NCBI GenBank assembly: GCA_035286285.1
Contig: JAYKJG010000340.1
Location: 1-10,453 of the forward strand
DNA from: Prochlorothrix sp035286285
GTDB lineage: Bacteria; Cyanobacteriota; Cyanobacteriia; Prochlorotrichales; Prochlorotrichaceae
Direction: 5' to 3'
DNA: 10,453 bases
A program made the position numbers and the translations under genes. Every line of letters starts with the position of its first letter. The stretch's first letter is position 1. This document shows positions 1-7,065 of the stretch, one piece after another. Under the pieces are notes generated by a model. It had not been told where the DNA came from and did not search any database. It saw nothing but the letters and a program-made list of their open reading frames with translations.

Positions 1-1580
1 GTCTGCATATCTGCCGATCGAAACTGGGGGGTAATCAGCGTTAAGCACTGTCGCCACTGGGCTGGGGTGGGCATTCGATCGAGTCCTGATAAATAGCGGG
101 TCTCCCGGACTAATTTATCCAATTCTGCCCCAGAAAAGCCTTGGGTCTTTTCAATTAACTCCGGCAAAACCGACTCTGGTACTGGACTGACCCCATAGAT
201 TTTGGCCCGTTTGCGGAGAATTTCCTCCCGTTCCCGCTGATCGGGCGGCATGACGACAAAGATCTCATCAAAGCGTCCTGCTCGGAACAATTCTGGGGGT
301 AGTTGGCTGCGATCGTTCGATGTGGCAATCAAGAAAATGGGCTGGGTGTGGTCATTGAGCCAGGTGAGGAACATCCCCAACTGCCGCGTCATAATGCCGG
401 AACTGTCGCCGCCAACTCCCGCAAAGGCTTTCTCAATTTCATCAACAAACAGGATATTGGGGGAAGAGGCTTCGATCGCGGCCAGGGCGGCAACGGTTTG
501 ACTTTCCGACTCCCCGGCCCACTTGGACTGAAGGCGAGAAATTTCAAAGTTAATTTGGGGAACCCCCCATTCCTGGGCGATCGCCCGTGCAATTAAGGTT
601 TTCCCGCAACCGGGCAGTCCCTCCAGCAAAATCGCCCTGGGCCGCAAGGCGGGGCTGTGGTCCTGCTCAAACCAGGCTTCCCGCCGCGCAACCCATGCCT
701 TGAGGCTCCCTAGCCCCCCCACAGACTCTAAACCCCCACCCTGGGGCACGTAATATTCTAAAATCCCGGTTTTGCGGATTTCTTGCTTTTTGACTTCTAG
801 GAGTAGGCTAGTGGCTTGGCGCGGTTCTGCCCAGAGGTGATGGCTCGTGATGAGGCGGGTGGCCTGTTGGGCGGCTTGGAGGGAAATGCCTTGGGCCTGT
901 TCTGCTAAGTGGTGGGCGGTGGCGGCGCTGAGTTGGGTTTGGTGGGCGATCGGCTGGAAGACTTTTTGGTAGAGTTCCTCGCCATTGGGGAGGGCTAGGT
1001 CGAGTAGATGGACATTTTGGCGCAGGAGGGCTGGAATTTGCCAGTCAGCAGCAATAATAATCAACGTCATGCGGGGCTGGGCTGAGGCCCGCTCAATGGC
1101 TAGGCTTAGCTCTTTGAGTTGGCGGGCGAGGCTGGCCCGATCGGTCCCCTCCATTAAGTCTGCCCAGTCTGGCAACAGGTAGACATAGGGGCGATCGTAG
1201 TGGTGCAGTGCCACCTTAAAGGCTTCCCGGAGCTTTTCCAGGGACGCTTGTACGGAAATAATCCCTGGCGGCGGCGTAGCGGGGTTTTTCCACTCCAGTT
1301 CCCGGAGGGTCGCCGCCGCATCCCACACCTGAAACCCGGCGCTACTACTCCACCGTTCCAGGGATCCGGCCCCCATTTGCGACTGGTGCAGCAGGGTTTG
1401 GTAGGCTTGAACGCAGCAGGCTTGGGCGCGGGCCTCATCGCTCGATCGCAGAAAAACCAAAGGATAGCGGGCTTCCAAGAGTCCCACCAATTCCCGGCAA
1501 CAGAGATCATAGGGGGTCTCGCCGGAGGGGGCGAGGGAGGGGTCTGAACCGGCCTCGATCGTCTCAGGAACAGCAGCCAT
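1..1580 (-). CDS. Ycf46-like AAA+ ATPase (3' end outside window)
   Basis: The minus strand stays open for 526 codons from the ATG at 1580 to the window edge. The N-terminal part (about residues 25-60, containing LLEARYPLVFLRSSDEARA) resembles the start of Ycf46-type proteins. The AAA+ module follows: Walker A GLPGCGKT (321-328), Walker B ILFVDE (376-381), and a second region of homology ending in LFRAGRFDEIF with candidate arginine fingers R433 and R436. A lid-like helical region with GFSGAELDKLV comes next. Family members are about 500 residues, so the stop should lie close beyond position 1. Ycf46 ATPases occur in cyanobacteria and some plastids, and the Synechocystis homologue has been linked to inorganic carbon use under low CO2; the client of this copy is unknown. 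There is no clear ribosome-binding site at 1580 and the frame is open upstream, so the start is provisional. An FtsH identity is unlikely because no membrane segment or protease motif is seen. Confidence 0.88.
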   Translation of the reverse strand, partial: MAAVPETIEAGSDPSLAPSGETPYDLCCRELVGLLEARYPLVFLRSSDEARAQACCVQAYQTLLHQSQMGAGSLERWSSSAGFQVWDAAATLRELEWKNPATPPPGIISVQASLEKLREAFKVALHHYDRPYVYLLPDWADLMEGTDRASLARQLKELSLAIERASAQPRMTLIIIAADWQIPALLRQNVHLLDLALPNGEELYQKVFQPIAHQTQLSAATAHHLAEQAQGISLQAAQQATRLITSHHLWAEPRQATSLLLEVKKQEIRKTGILEYYVPQGGGLESVGGLGSLKAWVARREAWFEQDHSPALRPRAILLEGLPGCGKTLIARAIAQEWGVPQINFEISRLQSKWAGESESQTVAALAAIEASSPNILFVDEIEKAFAGVGGDSSGIMTRQLGMFLTWLNDHTQPIFLIATSNDRSQLPPELFRAGRFDEIFVVMPPDQREREEILRKRAKIYGVSPVPESVLPELIEKTQGFSGAELDKLVRETRYLSGLDRMPTPAQWRQCLTLITPQFRSADMQ

Positions 1581-1710
1581 GGGTGAGAGGTAAAAGGGGA
1601 TTAGGAACAGTGAGGATGGGCAAAGTGTAGCCTTGGAAGCCAGCGGAGACGCTGGGAGGTTAAGTTTATAAGGCTAGGGACTCTTTCACTTTAGCGGGTT
1701 AACCGATCGG

Positions 1711-1782
1711 GTAGAGGCAAACCCCCCGTGGTTGCCCCGGTTTTGGGCCGAAGAGGGTGGGCACGGGGGCACGACCCCTACC
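1711..1782 (+). repeat. Dispersed intergenic repeat, copy 1
   Basis: This 72-bp copy starts GTAGAGGCAA and ends GACCCCTACC. It has a left module around CCCCCCGTGGTTGCCC and a right module around GGCACGGGGGCACGACCCC, joined by about 20 variable bases. The same two modules occur at 9230-9296 and, inverted, at 10104-10175. The ends are inverted (GTAGGGG/CCCCTAC in the better copies) and each module can fold on itself. The first arm is degenerate here (GTAGAGG), so this may be the oldest of the three copies. Mobility is inferred from the dispersal only. Confidence 0.75.
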
Positions 1783-1968
1783 AAAATATCTTCAAAGTGG
1801 GATACACCCCGGCACCCTTCGGCCTCATCCCGTTCTCGATCGTGCCGGTTCTCGATCGTGGGCTAGCCCGATCGTCGGTCCCTGCGCAACCTTAAGCCGC
1901 ACCCTAGGTTTACCGGGTCCGTTTCACTTTGGACGGGCTGGAGAGGCACATCCCCCCCAAGGTTCTTG

Positions 1969-2065
1969 GGGTGCATTTCACTTTTGCCAATGGGCGGACT
2001 AAAGTCCGCACTACGAGCCTTTGAGTCCGGTTAGGGGCTGGGTTGCTCCAAAGTGAAATGCACCC
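1969..2065. repeat. Nested inverted repeat (16-bp arms around a 7-bp palindrome)
   Basis: GGGTGCATTTCACTTT at 1969-1984 is matched perfectly by its reverse complement at 2050-2065, with 65 bases between the arms. Inside lies GCGGACT-AA-AGTCCGC (1994-2009), followed by ACTACG. This inner block resembles a short palindromic repeat that I recall as common in cyanobacterial spacers. A half copy of the outer arm, GTGAAATGCACCCC, follows at 2107-2120. The form suggests a MITE-like or REP-like element, but no target-site duplication was found. Confidence 0.65.
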
Positions 2066-2179
2066 GGCTCTTGTGGGATGGCCGTCTCGGCTGTCCCTTG
2101 GCAACCGTGAAATGCACCCCAGGTTTACCGGTCCTACGCTACGCTGTGCCCCCTTCTGTCTTCATTGGGTTCCCCTGCT

Positions 2180-3268
2180 ATGCCCCAACTGTTCCTAACG
2201 AGCCTGCTTTTGGCTGTGATGCTGTTGAACCTGCTGGGGGGAGAAATCCCGCTGTCCGGGGGGGCCGTGCTGCAAGATTGGCTGTATGCCCTGGGGCACT
2301 GGTTCCAGGGTGTGTTGGTGGGTTGGCCCTTCGATGATCTAGGGGCGGGATGGGGACTGGGGCGGTGGGACGCGGGGTTGCAACCGGGGCTATCTGCGGG
2401 GCAGCGGTGGGTGCTGTACCATCTGCGGTTGCCCCGCACCTTGGTCGCGGTGGGCACCGGCATGGCCTTGGCCTTGGCGGGTACGCTGACCCAGGGCTTA
2501 ACCCGTAATCCCCTCGCCTCCCCCAGTACCCTGGGCTTTACCGGTGCCGCTGCGGTGGGTGCCCTCAGTTTGGTGATTTTGTACCCCACGGGTGCCCTGT
2601 GGCTGTTGCCCTTGGCTGCGATCGTCGGTGCCTTAACCGCTGCCCTGCTGCTGACCTTGCTGCTGAACCGGGCCAACTTTAGCCCCCTGCGCTTGGTGTT
2701 GGTGGGGTTGGGCTTGGGGCTGGGGGCAACGGCGGTGGTGCAGGTGTTGCTGACCTTGGGGGAACTGCGGCAGGTGAACCAAGCCCTGTTTTGGGTGACG
2801 GGGAGCGTCTATGGGCGCACCTGGGATCAGGTCAAGGTGTTGGGGCTGGGGTTGGGGCCGATCGTCCTGGGGTTGGGGCTGACGGGGCAGGGGCGGACCT
2901 TAGATGCCCTGGCATTGGGGGAAGAGGTGGCCCAGGGCTTGGGGGTGGACCTGGGGCAGCGGCGCTGGCTGCTGGGTTGTAGTGTGCTGTTAACGGCGAT
3001 CGCGGTGGCGACGGCGGGGAGTGTGGGGTTTGTGGGCTTGATGGCTCCCCATTTGGCCCGTCAATGGGTGGGGGCGCTCCACGATCGGCTCTTGCCCACG
3101 GCGGCCTTGATGGGGGGCATTTTGGTGGTGGGGGCCGATGGGCTGGGGCGTTTGCTGTTTGCCCCGATCGAAATCCCCTGTGGTGTTATTACGGCGCTGT
3201 TGGGGGGGCCATATTTTCTCTATCTCTTGGTGCGGCAGCGGCGATCGCCAAGCCAGGGGAAATCCTGA
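2180..3268 (+). CDS. FecCD/BtuC-family ABC transporter permease
   Basis: This 362-residue membrane protein belongs to the permease family that carries ferric siderophores, haem or cobalamin across the inner membrane. Family signatures appear in order: RLPRTLVAVGTG (about 83-94), RNPLASPSTLGFTGAAAVG (about 109-127), a cytoplasmic LGEEVAQGLGVDL segment (about 256-268) that normally docks on the ATPase, GFVGLMAPHLAR (about 283-294), and a C-terminal PIEIPCGVITALLGGPYFLYLL (about 329-350). Eight to ten hydrophobic helices are apparent. The first periplasmic stretch, between helix 1 and RLPRT, seems long and rich in W and G. The ATG at 2180 is preferred over the in-frame TTG at 2165; neither has a clear ribosome-binding site. 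No ATPase or binding-protein gene lies nearby, so the partner and substrate cannot be read from context. An iron or siderophore substrate is the family default, not an observation. Confidence 0.9.
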   Translation: MPQLFLTSLLLAVMLLNLLGGEIPLSGGAVLQDWLYALGHWFQGVLVGWPFDDLGAGWGLGRWDAGLQPGLSAGQRWVLYHLRLPRTLVAVGTGMALALAGTLTQGLTRNPLASPSTLGFTGAAAVGALSLVILYPTGALWLLPLAAIVGALTAALLLTLLLNRANFSPLRLVLVGLGLGLGATAVVQVLLTLGELRQVNQALFWVTGSVYGRTWDQVKVLGLGLGPIVLGLGLTGQGRTLDALALGEEVAQGLGVDLGQRRWLLGCSVLLTAIAVATAGSVGFVGLMAPHLARQWVGALHDRLLPTAALMGGILVVGADGLGRLLFAPIEIPCGVITALLGGPYFLYLLVRQRRSPSQGKS

Positions 3269-3380
3269 GGGCAACGTGCTGGCCCAGAAAAGGCAGGTGT
3301 TAGGGGTCAAGAAATCTGCCCCGCCCTCTGCGCCTTGGTTTGCCCCCCTTTTGTCCGTCAATCAGCATCCCACCTGAGAC

Positions 3381-3420
3381 GGGCCTCTGGCCCATCCCAC
3401 CCAAGGGGTTGTTGTGGGAT
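3381..3420 (+). terminator. Double hairpin downstream of permease gene
   Basis: GGGCC-TCT-GGCCC (3381-3393) is followed directly by ATCCCAC (3394-3400) pairing with GTGGGAT (3414-3420) across a 13-base loop. A second copy of ATCCCAC at 3367-3373 could compete for the same partner and would then enclose the first hairpin. The position, about 110 bases after the permease stop, suits a terminator or mRNA 3' end, but no U-run follows, so intrinsic termination is not established. Confidence 0.3.
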
Positions 3421-3510
3421 AGCTGGACCGACTGTCCAGGGGCGAACGGGGGATACACCCTACAGGCAGGTTATTCTGAAGCAAAGCGCTGACCCAGGGC
3501 ACCCTGCACA

Positions 3511-3587
3511 CGCAGCCTAGGGGTAACCGATCCGCAGCCTGTGGGTTGCTAGTACGCGGCCTATCCGTAGCCTAGGCATAGCCTACG
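3511..3587 (+). promoter_or_regulatory. 11-bp-phased direct repeats upstream of cyclase gene
   Basis: Five related words with consensus CGYAGCCTA start at 3511, 3533, 3555, 3566 and 3577. Every interval is 11 or 22 bases, and a weaker match (GGTAACCGA) fills the phase at 3522. Tandem half-sites with 11-bp spacing are the known binding pattern of OmpR/PhoB-type response regulators. The array ends 26 bases before a TAGAAT box (3614-3619) that has no good -35 match, as expected for an activator-dependent promoter. The factor and the function are inferred; chance repetition or a decaying tandem repeat remains possible. Confidence 0.4.
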
Positions 3588-3714
3588 TTTCGTAACAGTG
3601 GGAACCCCTTGTGTAGAATAGGTTGATTGATGGGGGCATCAACCGGGTTGGATTTTGACTTTTCCCCTGCTGATTACTGCTCGACTTCCCCTTCCCTTTA
3701 CGTGCCTCATCTGC

Positions 3715-6288
3715 ATGTCCCAGTTGTCCCCCCTAGCGTTGGCCCTCAAGCTTAAGCGGCGTATGCCCCTCCGCCTGGTTTTGTTGATCCCCTTTCTGCT
3801 GCAAATTGTGGGGGTGACAGGGTTGGTGGCCTACTGGTCCTTCCGCAATGGTCAACAAGCGGTTAAAAATCTGGCGGAACAGGTGCAGAGTGAGCTAACG
3901 GCCCGCATTGAGCAAGAACTTAACATTTACTTTGCCACGCCCCACGCCATCAACCAACTCAGTGCCGCTGCTTTTATCCAAGGAGAACTGCCCCTGAGCC
4001 AAGGCCACCAAGCCGCTGCCCTGCTGCGCCAACTGAAAATTTCGCCCTATATCTACTCGATTTACTGTGGCAACGAGCAGGGAGAGTTTTTGGGGGCGAT
4101 GCGGCTGCTGGATACCCATGATTCCCTGGGTATTTGGAACGCCAATGATAACACCCAGTACCAGCAGTTTCATTTCTATGCCGATCACATGGGCAACCGG
4201 GGCCAGATGTTCCGCAATGCGGGAGCCTATGATCCCCGCCAACGGCCTTGGTACAAAGCGGCCAAGCAGGATGAGGAGCCAGTTTGGGGGGATGTTTATC
4301 TGGCTTTTTCTAGCCAGAAGCCCGCTTTAACGGCGAGTCAGCCCGTTTATGACAGTACAGGGCAGCGTTTAGTGGGGGTTTGTGCGACGGATGTTTTGTT
4401 AACGGATGATTTGCGGAATTTTCTGAAGAATCTCAAGATTGGTCAGGCGGGGGAGGCTTTTATTATTAACCGGGATGGGGTGCTGCTCTCTAGCTCTACG
4501 GATGACCCTTTAACGGTGGGAGAGGGGGAGGATAAGGCGTTGATGCAGGCGATCGACAGCAATGATCCCCTTGTTCAGGGCACAATGCGGCAAATTCTCC
4601 AGGAATTTGATGGACTAGGGCAGATTCGATCGCCCCAGCAACTGGCTTTTGAGGTTAATCAATCGGTGCAATGGGTGCAACTGGTTCCCTTTGAGGATCC
4701 CTATGGCCTTGATCTGCTGATTGTGATGGTGTTGCCTGAGGCCGATTTTATGGGGGAAATCCAGGATAGTACCCGAACAACGCTGCTGTTGTGCTTAATT
4801 GCGGTAGGAATTGCGACCTGGGTGGGTGTTGTGACTTCGCGGCGCATTTCTCGACCGCTGTCTGAGCTTACGGAAGCCAGTTTGGTGATGACGGAGGGCA
4901 ACTGGCAACCCCAGCAAGAGGTTAATAGCAGTATCCGGGAAGTCCAGATTCTGTCCCAGTCCTTTAACCAAATGGCTGCACAACTCCAACAGTCTCTGCG
5001 GGATTTGGAGCAGGCTAACGAAGATCTGGAGAATCGGGTGGAGGAGCGGACCGCAGCCTTGGCCGATCGGGCACAGCGGGATAATCTCTTACGGCAAATT
5101 TCCCAGCATTTAATTAATGAGGAGATTGCCCCGGCGACTCAGTATGCCCTGCGCCAGGTGGGCCTCTATACCAACAGCGATCGCTGCTATTTGGTGCGGT
5201 TCCAAGCCCAGCGCAATCAATTTATGGTGACCTACCAGTGGCAGAAGGGTGAAAGCCGCTTGGAGCAGTCTTTTATCCAGGGGGCGGAGATGGAGACTTT
5301 GCCCTGGCTTTATTACAAGTATCAGATTGGGGAGGTGGTGTGCATTGACCGGAGTACGGTTTTGCCCTTGGAGGGTAAGCGGGATCAGTTGGCCATGGCC
5401 CGGACGGGGGTGGCGGCGTTGTTGTTGGTGCCGATGCACCACATGGGGAAGGTGGTGGGTTGGGTGGGGCTGGATAGTAGCCAGATCGATCGCTACTGGA
5501 GCGAAGATACGATCCAACTGTTGGAGTTGGTGGGGGAAATGATCGCCATGACCCAGGCCCGCTATGAGGTGGAAAAGGCGTTGCGGTTGGAGCGGGCGAA
5601 GTCTGACCAGTTGTTGCTGAATATTTTGCCGCCGTCGATCGCGGACCAACTGAAGCAGGATATCCGCCCGATCGCCGAGAATTTTGAATCTGTGACGATC
5701 TTATTTGCAGATATCGTTAATTTTACGCCCCTGTCTAGCCATTTACCTGCTTCTGAGCTAGTGAGTATTCTGAATGAGATTTTTTCGACCTTTGATGAGT
5801 TGGCGGGATGGTTAGGGCTGGAGAAAATTAAGACGATCGGGGATGCCTATATGGTGGCGGCGGGGTTGCCGGTCTACCGGGAGGATCACACCGCTGTGAT
5901 TGCGGAAATGGCGCTGGCGATGATTAACGCGATGGGGATTTTCAGCCGCCAACATAACCAAATCCTCCAGATCCGCATTGGGATCCACACCGGGCCGGTG
6001 GTTGCGGGGGTGATTGGGGTTAAGAAGTTTACCTATGATTTATGGGGAGATACGGTGAATGTGGCTTCCCGGATGGAGACTTTGGCGGAACCGGGCCGAA
6101 TTCAAGTCAGCGAGGCGGTTTATGAGCGTTTGAAGCACCAGTATCGCCTAGAGGAGCGGGGTAATATTGCGGTGAAAGGTAAAGGGCAAATGTACACCTA
6201 TTGGCTGTTAAGTAAGCGGCATGTGTGGGAGTTGGATACTCAGGTTGAGATTGATCTTCCGGCTTTGTCTGAGGAGGTGCAATCCTAA
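3715..6288 (+). CDS. Membrane-bound class III adenylate cyclase (Cache-HAMP-GAF-cyclase)
   Basis: This 857-residue protein should make cAMP from ATP at the inner membrane. TM1 is about 19-41. A long periplasmic region follows with a Cache-like core, including YDPRQRPWYK (about 172-181). TM2 is about 355-377, then HAMP (378-430), a coiled coil (430-460), a GAF domain (about 455-615), a linker helix and the C-terminal cyclase domain. The catalytic set is complete: metal-binding D666 (FADIVNFT) and D710 (IGDAYM), adenine-specifying K706 (EKIKTIGD) and D775 (YDLWGD), and transition-state N782 and R786 (NVASRME). The K/D pair marks an adenylate rather than guanylate cyclase. One chain therefore carries both an external ligand sensor and an internal one; both ligands are unknown. 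The ATG at 3715 leaves a short basic segment before TM1. An in-frame TTG at 3655 would add 20 hydrophobic residues and is less likely. The gene appears to be transcribed alone. Confidence 0.93.
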   Translation: MSQLSPLALALKLKRRMPLRLVLLIPFLLQIVGVTGLVAYWSFRNGQQAVKNLAEQVQSELTARIEQELNIYFATPHAINQLSAAAFIQGELPLSQGHQAAALLRQLKISPYIYSIYCGNEQGEFLGAMRLLDTHDSLGIWNANDNTQYQQFHFYADHMGNRGQMFRNAGAYDPRQRPWYKAAKQDEEPVWGDVYLAFSSQKPALTASQPVYDSTGQRLVGVCATDVLLTDDLRNFLKNLKIGQAGEAFIINRDGVLLSSSTDDPLTVGEGEDKALMQAIDSNDPLVQGTMRQILQEFDGLGQIRSPQQLAFEVNQSVQWVQLVPFEDPYGLDLLIVMVLPEADFMGEIQDSTRTTLLLCLIAVGIATWVGVVTSRRISRPLSELTEASLVMTEGNWQPQQEVNSSIREVQILSQSFNQMAAQLQQSLRDLEQANEDLENRVEERTAALADRAQRDNLLRQISQHLINEEIAPATQYALRQVGLYTNSDRCYLVRFQAQRNQFMVTYQWQKGESRLEQSFIQGAEMETLPWLYYKYQIGEVVCIDRSTVLPLEGKRDQLAMARTGVAALLLVPMHHMGKVVGWVGLDSSQIDRYWSEDTIQLLELVGEMIAMTQARYEVEKALRLERAKSDQLLLNILPPSIADQLKQDIRPIAENFESVTILFADIVNFTPLSSHLPASELVSILNEIFSTFDELAGWLGLEKIKTIGDAYMVAAGLPVYREDHTAVIAEMALAMINAMGIFSRQHNQILQIRIGIHTGPVVAGVIGVKKFTYDLWGDTVNVASRMETLAEPGRIQVSEAVYERLKHQYRLEERGNIAVKGKGQMYTYWLLSKRHVWELDTQVEIDLPALSEEVQS

Positions 6289-6289
6289 G

Positions 6290-6324
6290 GTCAGGAGAAT
6301 GGTCTGCCCTGACGCTCTAGCGTC
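6290..6324 (+). terminator. Overlapping hairpins after cyclase gene
   Basis: Two stem-loops begin just after the cyclase stop codon. GTCAGG (6290-6295) pairs with CCTGAC (6308-6313), and GACGC-TCTA-GCGTC (6311-6324) is a second perfect stem that shares the GAC. They cannot form fully at the same time. No T tract follows, so a role as transcript 3' end or terminator is only possible. Confidence 0.3.
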
Positions 6325-6350
6325 GCGATCGAGACCTTGATCTGGATCGA

Positions 6351-6430
6351 TCTCTGTAAAACCTCTATAAACCTCTATAAACCTCTATAAACCTCTATAA
6401 ACCTGTATAAACCTCTATGAATCTCTACAA
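6351..6430 (+). repeat. 10-bp tandem array ACCTCTATAA running into a start codon
   Basis: Four exact copies of ACCTCTATAA (6361-6400) are followed by ACCTGTATAA and ACCTCTATGA. Degenerate units flank them (TCTCTGTAAA at 6351 and ATCTCTACAA at 6421), giving about eight units in register. The last good unit carries an A-to-G change that makes the ATG at 6417-6419, the likely start of the methyltransferase. Every unit offers a TATAAA-like -10 word, in phase with the DNA helix. No purine-rich ribosome-binding site is present. Copy number could change by slippage. Confidence 0.9.
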
Positions 6431-7031
6431 TGAATGGGTTTTCCCGCGTTTATTGGATTGGCTGATGGCGGGGGAGCCGTTCCAGACCTACCGACAGCAA
6501 CTGTTAGCGGCGGCGATCGGGGATGTCCTGGAAATTGGCTTTGGCACGGGCTTAAATTTGCCCTACTACGGCGATCGGGTCCAGTCCCTCAGCGTCATTG
6601 ATCCCAACCCTGGAATGCAAAAGCTTGCCCAGCCCCGCCTTGCCCAAACCCAGATTCCCCTAGAGGTGCAACAGTTGGCCGGGGAGTCTTTACCCATGGC
6701 GGACGATCGCTTTGATACGGTGGTTAGCACCTGGACCCTGTGCAGTATTGCGAGTTTAGACCAAGCTTTGGGGGAAATTCATCGGGTTTTGAAGCCCGGT
6801 GGTCGATTTTTGTTTATTGAGCATGGTCTTTCGGAGCGACCTGAGGTGCAGCGGTGGCAACGGCGACTGACTCCGCTAGAGCGGGTAATTGCGGATGGGT
6901 GCCACCTCGATCGGGAGATTGCGGCGAGGGTGGGGCAGTGGTTTCAGGACTGTACTTGGGAGCGGTTTGAGGCTCCGGGTTTACCGGCGATCGGGGGGAC
7001 GTTTTATCGGGGCATGGCGATCAAAACTTAG
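6417..7031 (+). CDS. Class I SAM-dependent methyltransferase (Methyltransf_11/METTL7-like)
   Basis: This 204-residue protein has the class I methyltransferase fold signals: motif I VLEIGFGTG (37-45), an acidic residue ending strand 2 (D62 in VIDPNP), a LAGESLPMADDRFD segment (about 88-100), VVSTWTLCSI (about 102-111) and RVLKPGGRFLFIEHG (123-137). The C-terminal ADGCHLDRE and the GGTFYRGMA end resemble small bacterial relatives of METTL7, a group whose animal members methylate thiols; the substrate here is unknown. The length is complete for this group. The ATG at 6417 lies inside the last unit of a 10-bp tandem array, with an in-frame TAA at 6408-6410, so no earlier start is possible. The AhpD-like gene follows after 58 bases. 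An O-methyl or quinone substrate is an alternative. Confidence 0.85.
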   Translation: MNLYNEWVFPRLLDWLMAGEPFQTYRQQLLAAAIGDVLEIGFGTGLNLPYYGDRVQSLSVIDPNPGMQKLAQPRLAQTQIPLEVQQLAGESLPMADDRFDTVVSTWTLCSIASLDQALGEIHRVLKPGGRFLFIEHGLSERPEVQRWQRRLTPLERVIADGCHLDREIAARVGQWFQDCTWERFEAPGLPAIGGTFYRGMAIKT

Positions 7032-7065
7032 TGTAAAGCTATATTCCCAGATGGTAGAATATAGC
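7032..7065 (+). promoter_or_regulatory. Candidate promoter with overlapping palindrome upstream of AhpD-like gene
   Basis: A TAGAAT box (7055-7060) lies 17 bases after a weak -35 TGTAAA (7032-7037). A perfect 9-bp inverted repeat, GCTATATTC (7038-7046) and GAATATAGC (7057-7065), with a 10-base spacer, overlaps the -10 box. The arm centres lie 19 bp apart, nearly two helical turns, as in many repressor operators. A good ribosome-binding site, AGGGAG (7075-7080), follows nine bases before the ATG. A simple RNA hairpin is the alternative reading. Confidence 0.45.

Larger units (their letters stand above)
1581..2179. other. Repeat-rich spacer between divergent genes
   Basis: This 599-bp spacer separates the divergently oriented ATPase and permease genes. 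Short open frames here are made of repeats and show no protein-like sequence. It holds one copy of the GTAGGGG-type dispersed repeat (1711-1782), a 13-bp direct repeat GTTCTCGATCGTG (1832-1844 and 1848-1860), and a hairpin CCCCAAG/CTTGGGG (1955-1971). It also holds a 16-bp inverted repeat (1969-1984 and 2050-2065) around a 7-bp palindrome, and two near copies of CCAGGTTTACCGGTCC (1903-1920 and 2118-2134). The word AAAGTGAAA, on either strand, recurs near 1684, 1922, 1976 and 2050. I see no convincing -35/-10 pair and no known riboswitch core. Confidence 0.7.
3269..3714. other. Spacer between permease and cyclase genes
   Basis: No protein-like frame was seen in these 446 bases. The 5' half holds two successive hairpins (3381-3393 and 3394-3420) that could end permease transcripts, although neither is followed by a T tract. 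The 3' half holds an 11-bp-phased motif array (3511-3587) and a candidate -10 box TAGAAT (3614-3619), placed to drive the cyclase gene. The cyclase frame is also open back to a TTG at 3655, so 3655-3714 could be coding. Confidence 0.6.

Noticed and set aside
1581..2179. Cobalamin or other riboswitch upstream of the permease
   Set aside because: No recognisable conserved core; the structures present are explained by dispersed palindromic repeats.
2134..2676. 180-codon minus-strand open frame opposite the permease
   Set aside because: It is opposite a clear FecCD gene in GC-rich DNA, and its composition (P, R, S, A-rich without motifs) is that of an antisense shadow.
3655..3714. TTG at 3655 as start of the cyclase
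   Set aside because: It would add 20 mostly hydrophobic residues ahead of TM1, with no ribosome-binding site; the ATG at 3715 gives a normal short basic N-terminus.
5110..5649. 179-codon minus-strand open frame opposite the cyclase GAF region
   Set aside because: It shows no family motif, is rich in H, P, Q and L, and the plus strand has strong domain evidence.
6361..6420. CRISPR or iteron-type replication origin
   Set aside because: A 10-bp unit is too short for a CRISPR repeat, and there is no replication gene or DnaA-box cluster.
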